Shown piece after piece: positions 36,562 to 46,978 of a stretch of 64,000 nt of DNA. The translations under genes were made by a program, and so were the position numbers. The stretch is from an uncultured Carboxylicivirga sp. GTDB taxonomy: Bacteria; Bacteroidota; Bacteroidia; Bacteroidales; Marinilabiliaceae. The notes under the pieces were generated by a model that saw nothing but the letters and a program-made list of their open reading frames with translations, did not search any database and was not told the DNA's origin. Within the stretch, counting starts at the first letter, position 1. The number at the start of each line of letters is the position of its first letter. Location: NCBI GenBank assembly GCA_947491945.1, contig CANLLN010000010.1:62001-126000 (forward strand). The letters run 5' to 3'.

Positions 36562-37122
36562 TTATCCGAATAATTGGGCGCTGAGAATCGCCAGGGCAAA
36601 CACATGATCTTTTAACAGTACACGAAGCTTGGAGTAAGCATTCTTTTTCAGTGTTTTGACGGTATTAATGGAAATATTTAAACGCTGGGCAATTTCACTA
36701 TTGGCATAGCCCCTCAATGCCAACTTTATTATGTGCTGACTTCTCTCTGGCAGCTGCCCTACCGCTATATGCAGCACATTGAATACTTCCTCCTCAATAT
36801 AGGCTAAGTCAACAAGTTCATAATCATCAGCCGGTTCATTCCTGTATTTTTGCTGAACTTTCTGATGACGCAAGTGGTTGAGGCTCTTATTTCGGCAGAT
36901 GGAATAAAGATAGACCTTGGCTTGCTTTAGCGATGCCTGTGAATGCCGATTGCGCCAAAACTCGATCATTGCATCCTGAGCAATATCTGAGGCCACATCC
37001 TCAGCTCTGACAAATTCATCACAAAAATTACTTAACGCAGGGTAGAAAGCATCAAAAAACAATTTAAATGATGACATGCTTCCCTGCGCAATTTCTTTAA
37101 TATGCCGATCGCTAATGAGCAT
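36562..37122 (-). CDS. ECF RNA polymerase sigma factor (Bacteroidota FecI-like)
   Basis: A 186-aa protein with sigma region 2 (residues about 20-90, with DIAQDAMIEFWRNR) and region 4 (about 120-175, LPERSQHIIKLALRGYANSEIAQRLNISINTVKTL as helix-turn-helix). It matches the RNA polymerase sigma-70 ECF family that pairs with FecR and SusC. Inferred to transcribe the downstream fecR-susC-susD-tlpA series. A TAnnTTTG box was not found immediately upstream. Confidence 0.94.
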   Translation of the reverse strand: MLISDRHIKEIAQGSMSSFKLFFDAFYPALSNFCDEFVRAEDVASDIAQDAMIEFWRNRHSQASLKQAKVYLYSICRNKSLNHLRHQKVQQKYRNEPADDYELVDLAYIEEEVFNVLHIAVGQLPERSQHIIKLALRGYANSEIAQRLNISINTVKTLKKNAYSKLRVLLKDHVFALAILSAQLFG

Positions 37123-37216
37123 TAAACGTGACTTTTCTGAATTTGGAAGGACAAAACTAGCAAAATATCAAAAACTTTAATGATGCATTGATTTGACCAC
37201 ATCGCATATGGATCGT

Positions 37217-37238
37217 AGCATAAGCCCTTATGCTTTTT
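37217..37238 (+). terminator. Terminator-like hairpin between the sigma gene and the TPR gene
   Basis: AGCATAA-GCCC-TTATGCT (37217-37234) followed by TTTT on the plus strand. No plus-strand gene precedes it within the intergenic region, so it would stop transcripts running antisense out of the sigma gene, or be part of the TPR gene's leader. Confidence 0.35.
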
Positions 37239-37364
37239 AGTTTCAGAAGGTTGCCGCCACCAATAAACATTATGCACTTTTAGGTGTAGAAAAAACCCAT
37301 CTGTAAAACCCTTGTTTATGACAAAAAATGATTTGTTTTGCAGGCGAACTAAAAAAATACCATT

Positions 37365-37880
37365 ATGATTGCAAAATATATACGACTCATTTTTGCGGTA
37401 GTTTTCTTTGTGGCTGCCACCCTATTATTTGTTGCAGGTTATACCGGCACCGGAATCATCAGCGTACTGCTGGGTGCCTTCGCCATTCTTTTTCATTTCA
37501 AAAACGAAATGAACCTTTTAATCTTTTACTTTGTGCGCAAAAACAAGTTTGCTACCGCCGAAACACTGATTAATAAAGTAAAACATCCCGAGCGCATGAC
37601 CCAACACCAGGAAGCCTATTTTTATTTCCTACGTGGCCTTATGCACTCGCAAAAGCAAAAATTAAGCCCGGCCGAAAAAAGCCTTAAAAAGGCACTTTCG
37701 ACAGGGCTTCGTACCAGTAACGACCGTGCTATGGCCAACCTGAATCTGGCAGGCATCTCCTTGTCGCAACGCAACAAAAAACTGGCTACCTATTATCTTC
37801 GCGAAACGAAAAAACTGGATAAGCAAAAGATGCTGACTGCACAGATTCGCGAAGTTGAACAGATGATGAGACGCATTTAA
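37365..37880 (+). CDS. Small membrane protein with TPR-like helices, unknown function
   Basis: A 171-aa protein. Residues 1-55 contain two transmembrane helices separated by a short turn. The remainder is charged and helical, with repeats resembling tetratricopeptide units (FYFLRGLMHSQKQKLSPAEKSLKKALSTG, then a shorter unit ending AMANLNLAGISLSQRNKKLATYYLRE). Probably an inner-membrane protein with a cytoplasmic TPR tail for protein contacts. It faces the DUF4832 gene convergently with 12 bp between stops. Confidence 0.75.
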   Translation: MIAKYIRLIFAVVFFVAATLLFVAGYTGTGIISVLLGAFAILFHFKNEMNLLIFYFVRKNKFATAETLINKVKHPERMTQHQEAYFYFLRGLMHSQKQKLSPAEKSLKKALSTGLRTSNDRAMANLNLAGISLSQRNKKLATYYLRETKKLDKQKMLTAQIREVEQMMRRI

Positions 37881-37892
37881 TCGAAGTAGGTC

Positions 37893-39356
37893 TTATCGAA
37901 TTTGTAACTCATCAAGGGGCAACCAGTTGGTTTGCTCCTTTCTTTCTTTCACCGCCAGAGTAATTTCTGCCTCACCGGTATGGGTATTTACAATACCCAC
38001 CATAAGACGATACTTTCCGCTGTTTAAACCATCGCATGCAAAATGATCGGCATAGTGCATCTGCTTTTGATTCACCCAGTCTGATGGTTCTGCCTGGCTG
38101 CTATACCACATCTTAACAGTATTGCCATCTTTGTCTTCCAGACAAAAAGCCACCTTATACTTGTAGTTCCACGCTCTGTTATTATTGGGTAAAACCCCTA
38201 CTCCAATATTAGTCCAGCTATGAGAAATACACAGACTATCGCCTTGCTGTATTGATTGCGGATAGCGAAGCTCGACAGGGTAAATTCGATACCCCCCTTC
38301 ACTCAAAAATCGCTTCACCTGCTCCGGGGCATCACCCGTCCAGCGAATGGCTTCCACTGCCTCGCGTAAATCCAGATAGTTGGCATGAGTATTCAGGGCG
38401 AGGTCTACCACCTGCTTATAATAGTCAGCCCAACTGTTCCACTTAAATTCCCTTTCTACACTATTGACCCACTCAATGGTTCGATCCTGCCAATAGCAGC
38501 ACTCAGCCACCACAAAACACTGTGGGAACAAGCCCTGTATTAAAGTCTGTTGGGCTTCGGGCATCCAGCAACTCGCATAGCCATCGCGACGTATGGCATA
38601 CCCATAGCGCTCAATGGCATATTTCAGCTCTTGCTCATGTCCAATCTCACTCGCCACTGTAATCACCAAAGGCACCCTCGTAAAAGACTGTCCGTATAAC
38701 GAGGTAATCCAGTCAAAAACCTCCACAGCACGCTCTCGCTTTTGAAAAACCAAGCCATGACCTTCTCCCCACAAGCCTAAGTTGTAACCATCAACATAAT
38801 TAACACGCGCAGGATCATCAAATTCGCGTGCAAAAGCCTTCACAAAAGTTTCAAATTTAGACTGAAAAATAGGATCATCGGGATAGGGCGAACGCACCGC
38901 TCCATTTATACCTTTCCCCATATAGTATTTGGCACCTGCATCAAATACATAGCCCGGCGTTGACTCATACTCATTATCCTGACTCGCCACATAAACCCGA
39001 AAAGCCAGTTTGAGTCCCCTGTCAAGCGCACCCTTGATCAGGTCTTTAAAATTTTCATCGTACTCCCAGGCATACTTACCTTCCTCAGGTTCCATATCAC
39101 TCCATCGCCACCTAACATAAAGCGTTGTAGCATAGCGGCGTGCAATGGTATCTTGCTGTTGCCAAAATTCTTCGGCATTGGCAACATGATCATTGGCATC
39201 ATCATAAATCGTCCATCCCATACCCGGGTTGCGAATTAAGGAAACATTGTCCACTTCAAAATTAACACGCTTTAACTGATCTCCCTGGTCACATGCTTGC
39301 AGTCCTAACAGCACAAGCATCGATAGCATGCCATAAAAAACATCAACTAATCTCAT
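37893..39356 (-). CDS. DUF4832/beta-galactosidase-like TIM-barrel lipoprotein
   Basis: A 487-aa lipoprotein (LQAC lipobox, Cys22). NPGMGWTIYDD near the start, RWRWSDMEPEEGKYAW and LRVY-like AFRVYVAS, then LGLWGEGHG suggest a GH-A-clan TIM-barrel of the GH42/DUF4874 kind, with Glu in WGEGHG as a possible acid/base. Residues about 350-487 form the beta-sandwich DUF4832 (SWTNIGVGVLPNN, GKYRLMVGIV). Probably a surface or periplasmic glycan-active or glycan-binding protein. It is not part of a polysaccharide locus; catalysis is unproven. Confidence 0.75.
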   Translation of the reverse strand: MRLVDVFYGMLSMLVLLGLQACDQGDQLKRVNFEVDNVSLIRNPGMGWTIYDDANDHVANAEEFWQQQDTIARRYATTLYVRWRWSDMEPEEGKYAWEYDENFKDLIKGALDRGLKLAFRVYVASQDNEYESTPGYVFDAGAKYYMGKGINGAVRSPYPDDPIFQSKFETFVKAFAREFDDPARVNYVDGYNLGLWGEGHGLVFQKRERAVEVFDWITSLYGQSFTRVPLVITVASEIGHEQELKYAIERYGYAIRRDGYASCWMPEAQQTLIQGLFPQCFVVAECCYWQDRTIEWVNSVEREFKWNSWADYYKQVVDLALNTHANYLDLREAVEAIRWTGDAPEQVKRFLSEGGYRIYPVELRYPQSIQQGDSLCISHSWTNIGVGVLPNNNRAWNYKYKVAFCLEDKDGNTVKMWYSSQAEPSDWVNQKQMHYADHFACDGLNSGKYRLMVGIVNTHTGEAEITLAVKERKEQTNWLPLDELQIR

Positions 39357-39522
39357 CTTTAAAATACTAAATTTTATTATTACACTTTGTTATCAATACA
39401 GATTCATAAGCCCATGTGCAACCCTCACATTGAATAATGGAAACCTTGTGTGATAGCACAGGCGGGCGACGAAGATAACATCTTAAGTATATTATGCAGA
39501 TTAATTTTTCAGTTTATTAGAC

Positions 39523-39567
39523 AACAAACGAGCTAACACACTCATAGTATTGTTAGCTCGTTTTGTT
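39523..39567. terminator. Bidirectional-looking hairpin downstream of sucB
   Basis: AACAAACGAGCTAACA (39523-39538) pairs with TGTTAGCTCGTTTTGTT (39551-39567), 16 pairs with one bulge, loop of 12 nt. T-rich tails lie on both sides. It is the likely terminator of the minus-strand sucA-sucB transcript. The stretch 39357-39522 upstream of it shows no other structure. Confidence 0.65.
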
Positions 39568-39597
39568 TTGGGCAGACTAGCAGTAAAGTCTGAAAAA

Positions 39598-39681
39598 TCC
39601 AATATAATTAAACATTTACGGAGCGATTCTTTATGAGCACCTTACACTAGAAAACCGCTCCCTAAAGCTTATTGAACGCAC
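39598..39681 (+). repeat. Dispersed hairpin element, copy B
   Basis: About 84 bp, same orientation as copy A. Arms TTTACGGAGCGATTCT and AAAACCGCTCCCTAAA: GGAGCG pairs with CGCTCC where copy C has GGAACG with CGTTCC, so a base change on one side is compensated on the other. Flanks TCCAATATAATTAA and GCTTATTGAACGC match the other copies. It lies 20 bp beyond the sucB stop codon. Confidence 0.75.
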
Positions 39682-39701
39682 TACAAAGTATCTACCGTGT
39701 A

Positions 39702-40982
39702 TTATATATCCAGCAGAGCCTGCTCGGGGTCGAAACCACCGGCCAAGAGTTTGGCGGGGTCTTCAATCATCTCTTTTACCTTCACCAGAAAACCCACCGA
39801 ATCTTTACCGTCAATAATGCGATGATCATAAGACAGCGCAAGGTACATGATGGGGCGTATCTCCACCTGTCCATTAACGGCCACGGGGCGCTCCACAATG
39901 TTATGCATGCCCATAATGGCCGACTGTGGCGGATTGATAATGGGCGTACTTAGCATAGAGCCGAACACACCGCCATTGGTTACTGTAAAGGTGCCACCGG
40001 TCATTTCCTCCAGGCTTATCTTACCCTTGCGGGCTTTCTCGGCCAGCTGCTTAAGGTTTGATTCAATGTCGTTCAGTCCCTGGGCCTCCACATTACGGAT
40101 AACGGGCACCATCAAGCCTTTGGGCGTCTGAACAGCCACCGATATGTCGTGATATTCGGGGAGCATAATCTCATCACCGTCAATCATGGCATTCACCATG
40201 GGATGATGCTTCAAGGCCAGGGAGGCTGCCTTGATAAAGAAAGACATAAAACCCAGTTTAACACCATGCTTATCTATAAATTGAGGCTGATATTTCTTAC
40301 GCAGCGCCATCACAGCCGACATATCCACCTCATTAAAGGTTGTTAGCATGGCTGTTTCATTCTTTACGGCTACCAAGCGCTGGCTCAGCTTCTTGCGCAG
40401 GTTACTCATCTTCTGACGCTCTGCTTCACGGCTGGACGTGGGGGCTATAAAAGCCGTATTGCTGTGCCCTCCATCGGCATCCACCCCGGCAGGGCTGCTT
40501 TTCACCCGCTCCACCTCTTTGGTGGTGATGCGCTTTAAGCCATTTACCACCTGATCAATATCCAGGTCTGCCTCCTCCATCTGCTTTTTTGCCAGCGGCG
40601 TAGCCTTGGCTCTCGGATAGGAACTTTCCTGAATTATTTCATTACTATCCTCCAAGGAATTGGACTTTTTATCGGCTACTTTTTCTTCTCCCGGAGCATC
40701 GGCAGTCTGTCCAGACTCCTCCTTTTTCGCAGGCGTTTCACCGGCAAAGTCCGTATCCACCGTACAGGCAACGCTATCCACTGCCACCGTTTCACCGGCC
40801 TCAACCATAATCTTAAGCTTACCTCCTTCGCTGGCTACAAGCGATAAGGTTGCTTTGTCCGATTCTATTTCGGCAATCTCCTGGTCTTTCTCAACGATGT
40901 CGCCATCCGCCACCATCCAGGTGGCCAGCTCTACTTCGTTAATGGACTCGCCCGGGGTGGGCACTTTTATCTCAATAATCAT
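39702..40982 (-). CDS. sucB: 2-oxoglutarate dehydrogenase E2 (dihydrolipoyllysine succinyltransferase)
   Basis: A 426-aa protein. Lipoyl domain 1-76 with the lipoylated Lys43 in IESDKATL. A linker rich in Glu, Asp and Lys, the E1/E3-binding domain (about 122-165, KATPLAKKQ), then the catalytic domain (about 195-426) with the active-site SYDHRIIDG (His387, Asp391). It transfers succinyl to CoA in the TCA cycle. It follows sucA by 89 bp in one transcript. The E3 gene is not in the window. Confidence 0.95.
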   Translation of the reverse strand: MIIEIKVPTPGESINEVELATWMVADGDIVEKDQEIAEIESDKATLSLVASEGGKLKIMVEAGETVAVDSVACTVDTDFAGETPAKKEESGQTADAPGEEKVADKKSNSLEDSNEIIQESSYPRAKATPLAKKQMEEADLDIDQVVNGLKRITTKEVERVKSSPAGVDADGGHSNTAFIAPTSSREAERQKMSNLRKKLSQRLVAVKNETAMLTTFNEVDMSAVMALRKKYQPQFIDKHGVKLGFMSFFIKAASLALKHHPMVNAMIDGDEIMLPEYHDISVAVQTPKGLMVPVIRNVEAQGLNDIESNLKQLAEKARKGKISLEEMTGGTFTVTNGGVFGSMLSTPIINPPQSAIMGMHNIVERPVAVNGQVEIRPIMYLALSYDHRIIDGKDSVGFLVKVKEMIEDPAKLLAGGFDPEQALLDI

Positions 40983-41071
40983 AGATTCTTTATTTTCGTT
41001 GGACGCCCGTGCACAGAGGCGATTAGAGGCTCCGGGCTCATAGCAACCAACATTTAACGGCTTACTAATTC

Positions 41072-43894
41072 TTATATGGAAAATCTTGGTTTCTCTTCAA
41101 AATACTTATGCTGTTTTAATATTTCGGCACGCGACTTACCGGTTACGCACTGCAAACCACAATACTTAAGCTTACGCTCGCAATGACAAGCCTTAAATAC
41201 CTTATTGATGATCTCATTCTGACCCACCATGTGCAGACCATTAAGCCCGGTAGCCGGACTACCGCTGGCAATGCGCGCCACAGGCACTATTTCCACATCC
41301 GTCATCTTACTGCGAATATAGTTCCAGGCTCCCATGTTTTCGGGCTCTTCCTGAACCCACAAGTGCAACAATGCGTTTGTGTATTTTTTGTTAATGGCAT
41401 CTATCTGCTCTTTGGGGAAAGGATGCATCTGTTCCAGTCGCACCAATGCCACATCTCGGGCCTCCAGCTCTTCCTTGCGTGCCAGCAAATCGTAGTACAC
41501 TTTACCGGTACAAAATACCACGCGCTTTACCTGCTCCACATCCACCTGCTCATCGTCTATCACCTCCTTAAAACCACCCTGTGCAAAATCATTAAGGGAG
41601 GATACACACTGCGGGTGACGCAACAAGCTCTTGGGCGTAAATACAACCAAAGGTATACGGAAGGCACGCTTTACCTGACGCCTGAGCACATGAAAAAAGT
41701 TGGCCGGCGTAGTACAGTTCACCACCTGCATATTATTACGTGCTGCTAAGGACAGGAATCGCTCTACGCGGGCACTGGAGTGCTCAGGCCCCTGCCCTTC
41801 AAAGCCATGGGGCAGCAAAAGCACAAGCCCATTCATAAGCCCCCATTTCTCCTCGGCTGACGACAGGTACTGATCGACGATAACCTGCGCCACATTATAA
41901 AAATCACCAAACTGAGCTTCCCAGATTGTAAGCCCTTCAGGTTTCGCCAAAGCATAACCATACTCAAAGCCCATTACTCCATACTCCGATAGTAATGAGT
42001 TATATACATTAAAATCAGCCTGATCGGGCGATATGTGCTGCAAAGGTCGGTACCGCTCATCCTTATCCTGCAGGGCAAGCGCAGCATGACGATGTGCAAA
42101 GGTGCCACGCTCTGCATCCTGCCCACTGAGTCGCACCGGATGCCCCTCAGTCACCAGCGAGGCATAGGCCAGCTGTTCACCCAGCGCCCAATCCAGTCGG
42201 TCGCCTTCTACCATGGCTTTTCGGTCAGCAACAATCTTATGTAGTTTCTTAAAAAAGCTTTTATCCTCAGGCAGGTAATTAATGCGGTTCAATAGTGTGC
42301 GAAGTACCCCTTCTTCAATGCCGGTATTGGGTGATCGCACAAAATCAACCGGCTCAGAATAACGATAGGGTCGCCAGTCATCATGCAGAAAGCGCTGTAT
42401 TACCACCTTATCAATTTTCTTGGAAGCCGCCAATTCCTCCTCCAAGGCTTCATTGAAACGCTGCTCCTCCTTTGCTGCCTCTTCTTTTGACAGCACCTGT
42501 TGCTCCTGCAATTTTAACTTATAAATATCACGTGTATTCTTGTGCTTGGCTATGGCGCTGTAAAGCAGCGGCTGTGTAAAACGTGGCTCATCGCCTTCGT
42601 TATGTCCGTATTTACGGTAAGCCAGCAAATCGATAAATACATCAGCGTTAAAACGCTGACGGTACTCCATGGCTAGCTCCACGGTGTAAACCAAGGCCTC
42701 GGCATCGTCGCCGTTAACGTGAAATACAGGTGAGCGGGTTACCTTGCCCACATCGGTACAATAGGTGGAGGATCGTCCTTCCAGGTAGCTGGTGGTAAAG
42801 CCCACCTGATTATTAATAACAATATGTATAGTACCTCCTGTTTTATAACCCCGCAACTGCGCCATTTGCACCACCTCATAGGCAATACCCTGTCCGGCAA
42901 TGGCTGCATCACCATGGATAACAATGGGGACTACTTTATCGTAATCCTTATTGTATTTATGGTCAATTTTAGCGCGCGAAATTCCCTCTATTACAGGCGC
43001 CACCGTCTCCAAGTGCGATGGGTTGGGCGCCAGATTAACGCGCACCCTTTTACCACTGAGGGTATCAATATCGCTGCAGTAGCCCAGGTGATATTTCACA
43101 TCGCCCAGCGAAATTCCATCCTCATATTCATCGCCCACAAATTCCTTAAACACATTCTTATAGGGCTTTTGAAGTATATTGGTAAGCACATTTAAACGCC
43201 CCCGGTGCGCCATGCCAATGACCACTTCTTCGGCACCCAGCTCAGCACCCTTATTAATAAGGGCATGCAAGCCGGGTATCAAGGATTCAGAACCTTCCAG
43301 CGAAAAACGTTTTTGACCCACAAACTTCTTATGGATAAAGGCTTCAAAGCCCACCGCCTTATTCAGCTGATGGAAGATCTGTCGCTTTTTTTCAGACGAA
43401 AAATCGGGCGTGTTACGCACCGATTCCATGTGTTGCTTCATCCAGCTTAATACTTCCGGGTGACGGATGTAAAGGTATTCGACGGCTACTGAGCGGCAGT
43501 AGGTCTGCTGAAGGTGATCAATAATGGTGGCCAGCGAAACAGGCCCCAGACCCAGTTCATTACCAGCTTGAAATACCGTACTAAGATCCTCCTCACTGAG
43601 TTGAAAATTCTCAATATCCAGTGTCGGGTAATATTTACGACGACGACGAACGGGATTCGTCTGGGTAAACAAATGACCGCGCTGACGATAACCATGAATC
43701 AGGTTTAACACCAGAAACTCCTTATCAACGAGTCCGGTACCTGATGAAGGCTGATAGTTTGCCATGGCAAAATCAAAGCCCTGAAAAAATCGTTGGTATT
43801 CGGTATCAACCGATTCCGGATCTTGCTGATATTGCTGATACAGCTCATCAACAGAACCTATTTCACTATTACCAAGAAATGAAAATTTATCCAT
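41072..43894 (-). CDS. sucA: 2-oxoglutarate dehydrogenase E1
   Basis: A 940-aa thiamine-diphosphate enzyme of full family length. An N-terminal E2-docking region ([20 protein letters not shown] start), [40 protein letters not shown] and [16 protein letters not shown] are the ThDP/Mg and substrate signatures; the pyrimidine domain ([18 protein letters not shown]) and the C-terminal domain ([11 protein letters not shown]) are complete. It decarboxylates 2-oxoglutarate. Its presence with sucB implies an oxidative TCA cycle, unlike strictly fermentative Bacteroides. Confidence 0.96.
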   Translation of the reverse strand: MDKFSFLGNSEIGSVDELYQQYQQDPESVDTEYQRFFQGFDFAMANYQPSSGTGLVDKEFLVLNLIHGYRQRGHLFTQTNPVRRRRKYYPTLDIENFQLSEEDLSTVFQAGNELGLGPVSLATIIDHLQQTYCRSVAVEYLYIRHPEVLSWMKQHMESVRNTPDFSSEKKRQIFHQLNKAVGFEAFIHKKFVGQKRFSLEGSESLIPGLHALINKGAELGAEEVVIGMAHRGRLNVLTNILQKPYKNVFKEFVGDEYEDGISLGDVKYHLGYCSDIDTLSGKRVRVNLAPNPSHLETVAPVIEGISRAKIDHKYNKDYDKVVPIVIHGDAAIAGQGIAYEVVQMAQLRGYKTGGTIHIVINNQVGFTTSYLEGRSSTYCTDVGKVTRSPVFHVNGDDAEALVYTVELAMEYRQRFNADVFIDLLAYRKYGHNEGDEPRFTQPLLYSAIAKHKNTRDIYKLKLQEQQVLSKEEAAKEEQRFNEALEEELAASKKIDKVVIQRFLHDDWRPYRYSEPVDFVRSPNTGIEEGVLRTLLNRINYLPEDKSFFKKLHKIVADRKAMVEGDRLDWALGEQLAYASLVTEGHPVRLSGQDAERGTFAHRHAALALQDKDERYRPLQHISPDQADFNVYNSLLSEYGVMGFEYGYALAKPEGLTIWEAQFGDFYNVAQVIVDQYLSSAEEKWGLMNGLVLLLPHGFEGQGPEHSSARVERFLSLAARNNMQVVNCTTPANFFHVLRRQVKRAFRIPLVVFTPKSLLRHPQCVSSLNDFAQGGFKEVIDDEQVDVEQVKRVVFCTGKVYYDLLARKEELEARDVALVRLEQMHPFPKEQIDAINKKYTNALLHLWVQEEPENMGAWNYIRSKMTDVEIVPVARIASGSPATGLNGLHMVGQNEIINKVFKACHCERKLKYCGLQCVTGKSRAEILKQHKYFEEKPRFSI

Positions 43895-44086
43895 AAAACA
43901 TTATATAATAGCAATACTATTTGCGTATTTCTTTCCTCTTTTAACAAATAAAGGACATTAAAGTTAAAATATTTTCAGCCCCCATCAGCTATTGTAAAAC
44001 AGCTTTTTCTCTTTCCTGAATATTTGGTCGTTTAACTTAAAATCTTATCAAGTTCTGAATTTTTCTTTCTTAGCGGGAGTATTTAC

Positions 44087-44094
44087 TATCTTTG
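44087..44094 (+). promoter_or_regulatory. -7 promoter box of the AddB-like gene
   Basis: TATCTTTG, a perfect TAnnTTTG, 19 nt before the ATG at 44113. A TTG that could extend the ORF (44092) is part of this box, which argues against its use as a start. Confidence 0.5.
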
Positions 44095-44112
44095 GTGATT
44101 AAAATTTCACGC

Positions 44113-46968
44113 ATGACAGCCGGTTTCTTAAACGCCATAGCAGCATACTACCATCAACACCACCGCAATGATTTAGCCGATTATTGCTTTGTTTTTCCCA
44201 GCCAGCGCGCAGGCATCTTTTTCACCAATCACCTTCGTCAGCTGGTAGATGCCCCCACCTGGGCACCCCGCATCATGACGGTCAATGATTTTTTTGCCTC
44301 CCTGTCGCCTGCCATTGTGGCCGATAACATTACCCTTCTGTTTGCGCTGCACCAAAGCTACAATGCCGTGAGCAGTATGCCCACTACCTTTGATGAATTT
44401 CTGCCCTGGGGCGAGATGCTGCTGAGTGATTTTGATGATATTGATAAATACCTGGTGGGCGTTGACGATCTGTTCTCCAACATCATCTCCTACAAAGAAC
44501 TGGAGGATGACTACAGCCACCTTAACGAACAACAGCGCGAAGCCATCAAAACATTTTGGGGTGCCTTTAATGCCGAGCAGCTTTCATCTCATCAGCGACA
44601 TTTCCTGGATAACTGGACGCTGATCCCCAAGGTATATACCGCTTTTCGTAAGGCACTGAGCGCGCAGTCGCTGGCCTACGAAGGCATGGTGTATCGCCGT
44701 ATTGCCGAATCGATTAAACAGGACGCACTGCTTGATATCCAATGGAAGAAGGTGGTATTTGTGGGCTTAAACGCCCTTACACCGGCCGAGCGAAAGCTGA
44801 TGGATCACCTACAAAAACGCGGTATGGCTGATTTCTTTTGGGATTACTCTCCCTGGATGCAGAAAGACGCTGAAGGCGGCTCGCTACCGACCCGGGGTCC
44901 CGGTCTTTTTCTCAATGAGAATAAAATGCGTTACCCGGCACCTAAAAATTTTGTACTTCCTCTTCATGAGCAGGGGCCAGACATAACCATCACTGCGGTT
45001 GCCAACCCTACTGAGCAGCTTAAATCCGTGCATAGTTTCTTGAACAAGGAGTATGAAAGCGACCTGAAGACGGCTCTTGTATTGGCCGATGAAACCTTAC
45101 TGATGACGGCACTACACGGCATTCCTGAGTCGGTGGATCGGGTGAATGTAACCATGGGTTATCCGCTCAACAACACACCGGTTTTCGGATTGGTTAACCT
45201 GCTGTTTGAGATGCAACGCAACGCCCGTAGCAGTAAAAATGGTCTGTGGCTATATCATCGCCATGTGCTGCCCATTTTACAACACCAATACGTCAGCATG
45301 CTGGCCGAAGAAGACTGCCGTACTTTGCACAAAAAGCTGGTGAAGGAAAATATCATTTTTGTGCAGGCTAAGGACTTACAGATCAATCCCCTTTTTAAGC
45401 TGATTTTTAGCCGGATAAGTGATGGTGCCCAGCTGGCGCATTACCTCACCAGCATACTCAGTAAAATTTATGAACTGCTACAGCCTAAAGATGATAAACT
45501 ATTGGAGCAGGAATTTGTATTTACCCTGCACAAAAGCATCGTACGCTTGCAGGACTTGCTGGAACAAAACCAACAGGAAAGCATCACGGCAGAAACCTGG
45601 ATGAAGCTGTATAAGAAACTGGCCGATTTTCAGACTGTACCCTTCAAAGGTGAGCCGCTGGCCGGTCTTCAGGTAATGGGCATACTGGAAACGCGTGCCC
45701 TGGATTTCGACAAGCTTATTATTCTTGACCTTAACGAAGGGGTGTTTCCCCGCACATCGGCGCCCAACACATTTATTCCGGCTACCCTAAGAGCGGGGTT
45801 TGGTTTACCCACCATCGAATTTCAGGACACTATCTTCTCCTATTATTTCTTTCGCCTGATTCACCGTGCAAAAAAAGTGGAACTGCTCTATTCCACCGGT
45901 GCCCAGGGGATGAAATCCAACGAGATGAGCCGTTATCTCTATCAACTTAAATATGAGTTTAATGCCACTATTAAAACCCAAACATCGGGTGGTCATGTAG
46001 CACTATTGAGTCCACCCCTGCCCCATGCTCCCAAAACCCCCGAGGTAATGGAGATACTGACACAGTTTAAGGCTGGTGGCAAGCGTTCTCTCTCGCCCAG
46101 CGCCCTGTCGGTGTATATCGAATGCCCCATGCGCTTTTATTACCAGAAGATAGCCGGCATACGCGAGGCCGATGAGATCAATGAGGAGGCCGATGCCCGT
46201 ATCTTCGGCCTTATCTTCCATGATGTGGTGGAACAGCTGTACCAGACACACATCAATAAAACGGTAGACGCCAACACCATTGAAAGCTGGTTAAAAGACA
46301 AGCCCAGGATTGATGGGCTGATACGCGAAGGCTTTAAAAAGCACCTGAGTGATTATGACAAGGGTAAAAATGCCTTTACGGAGATACACGGGAAAAACGT
46401 GATGGTATTTGAAGTAATCCGTCGCTACCTCATGCAGTTCCTGAAACTGGAGAAACAACGTGCTCCCTTCACCATTATTGATTTGGAGCGTGAAGTGAAA
46501 CACGTTATCAACACCGGCAGTCTGCAGCTCAATATGGGTGGTTTCATCGATCGTCTCGAAAGCAAAGATGGCATTGTGAGTGTAACGGATTACAAGACAG
46601 GTAACGGCGATGCCACGATTACAGCAGTGGCCGACCTGTTTAACACCGATAAGCACAAGAAGATAAAGGCCACATTTCAAACCCTGCTATACGCCCTCAT
46701 ACTGGAGGAGACCACGCACGCCAATGTCCCCCTCCAGCCTGCTGTTATCTGGGTGCGCGATGTCTTTAAGCGCTCCTATGACACACGACTCTTCCGCAAA
46801 CAAGGAAAAAACAAAGAAGCCATTTTACTTCAAGCTGTACAACAGGAGTTTAAGGAGGGGCTCTACGACTTACTGGAAGAACTCTATAACCCGGATATCC
46901 CTTTTCAGCCGGTTGAGGATACTAGCAAATGTCGTTTCTGTACCTACAAAAGTCTGTGCAACCGATAA
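44113..46968 (+). CDS. AddB-like PD-(D/E)XK nuclease/helicase-fold protein
   Basis: A 951-aa protein starting at ATG 44113. The N-terminal half resembles the inactivated UvrD-like helicase domains of AddB (CFVFPSQRAGIFF at the position of a Walker A without GKT). A region near residues 530-560 has ILETRALDFDKLIILDLNEGVFPRTS, typical of the Rep/AddB motif region. The C-terminal nuclease has SALSVYIECPMRFYYQ, HDVVEQLY, GGFIDRLE...VTDYKTG and the terminal CRFCTYKSLC; four cysteines (one plus three) match the FeS cluster of AddB. It would act with an AddA helicase-nuclease in double-strand-break processing, but AddA is not adjacent. It diverges from sucA. Confidence 0.88.
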   Translation: MTAGFLNAIAAYYHQHHRNDLADYCFVFPSQRAGIFFTNHLRQLVDAPTWAPRIMTVNDFFASLSPAIVADNITLLFALHQSYNAVSSMPTTFDEFLPWGEMLLSDFDDIDKYLVGVDDLFSNIISYKELEDDYSHLNEQQREAIKTFWGAFNAEQLSSHQRHFLDNWTLIPKVYTAFRKALSAQSLAYEGMVYRRIAESIKQDALLDIQWKKVVFVGLNALTPAERKLMDHLQKRGMADFFWDYSPWMQKDAEGGSLPTRGPGLFLNENKMRYPAPKNFVLPLHEQGPDITITAVANPTEQLKSVHSFLNKEYESDLKTALVLADETLLMTALHGIPESVDRVNVTMGYPLNNTPVFGLVNLLFEMQRNARSSKNGLWLYHRHVLPILQHQYVSMLAEEDCRTLHKKLVKENIIFVQAKDLQINPLFKLIFSRISDGAQLAHYLTSILSKIYELLQPKDDKLLEQEFVFTLHKSIVRLQDLLEQNQQESITAETWMKLYKKLADFQTVPFKGEPLAGLQVMGILETRALDFDKLIILDLNEGVFPRTSAPNTFIPATLRAGFGLPTIEFQDTIFSYYFFRLIHRAKKVELLYSTGAQGMKSNEMSRYLYQLKYEFNATIKTQTSGGHVALLSPPLPHAPKTPEVMEILTQFKAGGKRSLSPSALSVYIECPMRFYYQKIAGIREADEINEEADARIFGLIFHDVVEQLYQTHINKTVDANTIESWLKDKPRIDGLIREGFKKHLSDYDKGKNAFTEIHGKNVMVFEVIRRYLMQFLKLEKQRAPFTIIDLEREVKHVINTGSLQLNMGGFIDRLESKDGIVSVTDYKTGNGDATITAVADLFNTDKHKKIKATFQTLLYALILEETTHANVPLQPAVIWVRDVFKRSYDTRLFRKQGKNKEAILLQAVQQEFKEGLYDLLEELYNPDIPFQPVEDTSKCRFCTYKSLCNR

Positions 46969-46978
46969 ATAGACAAGC

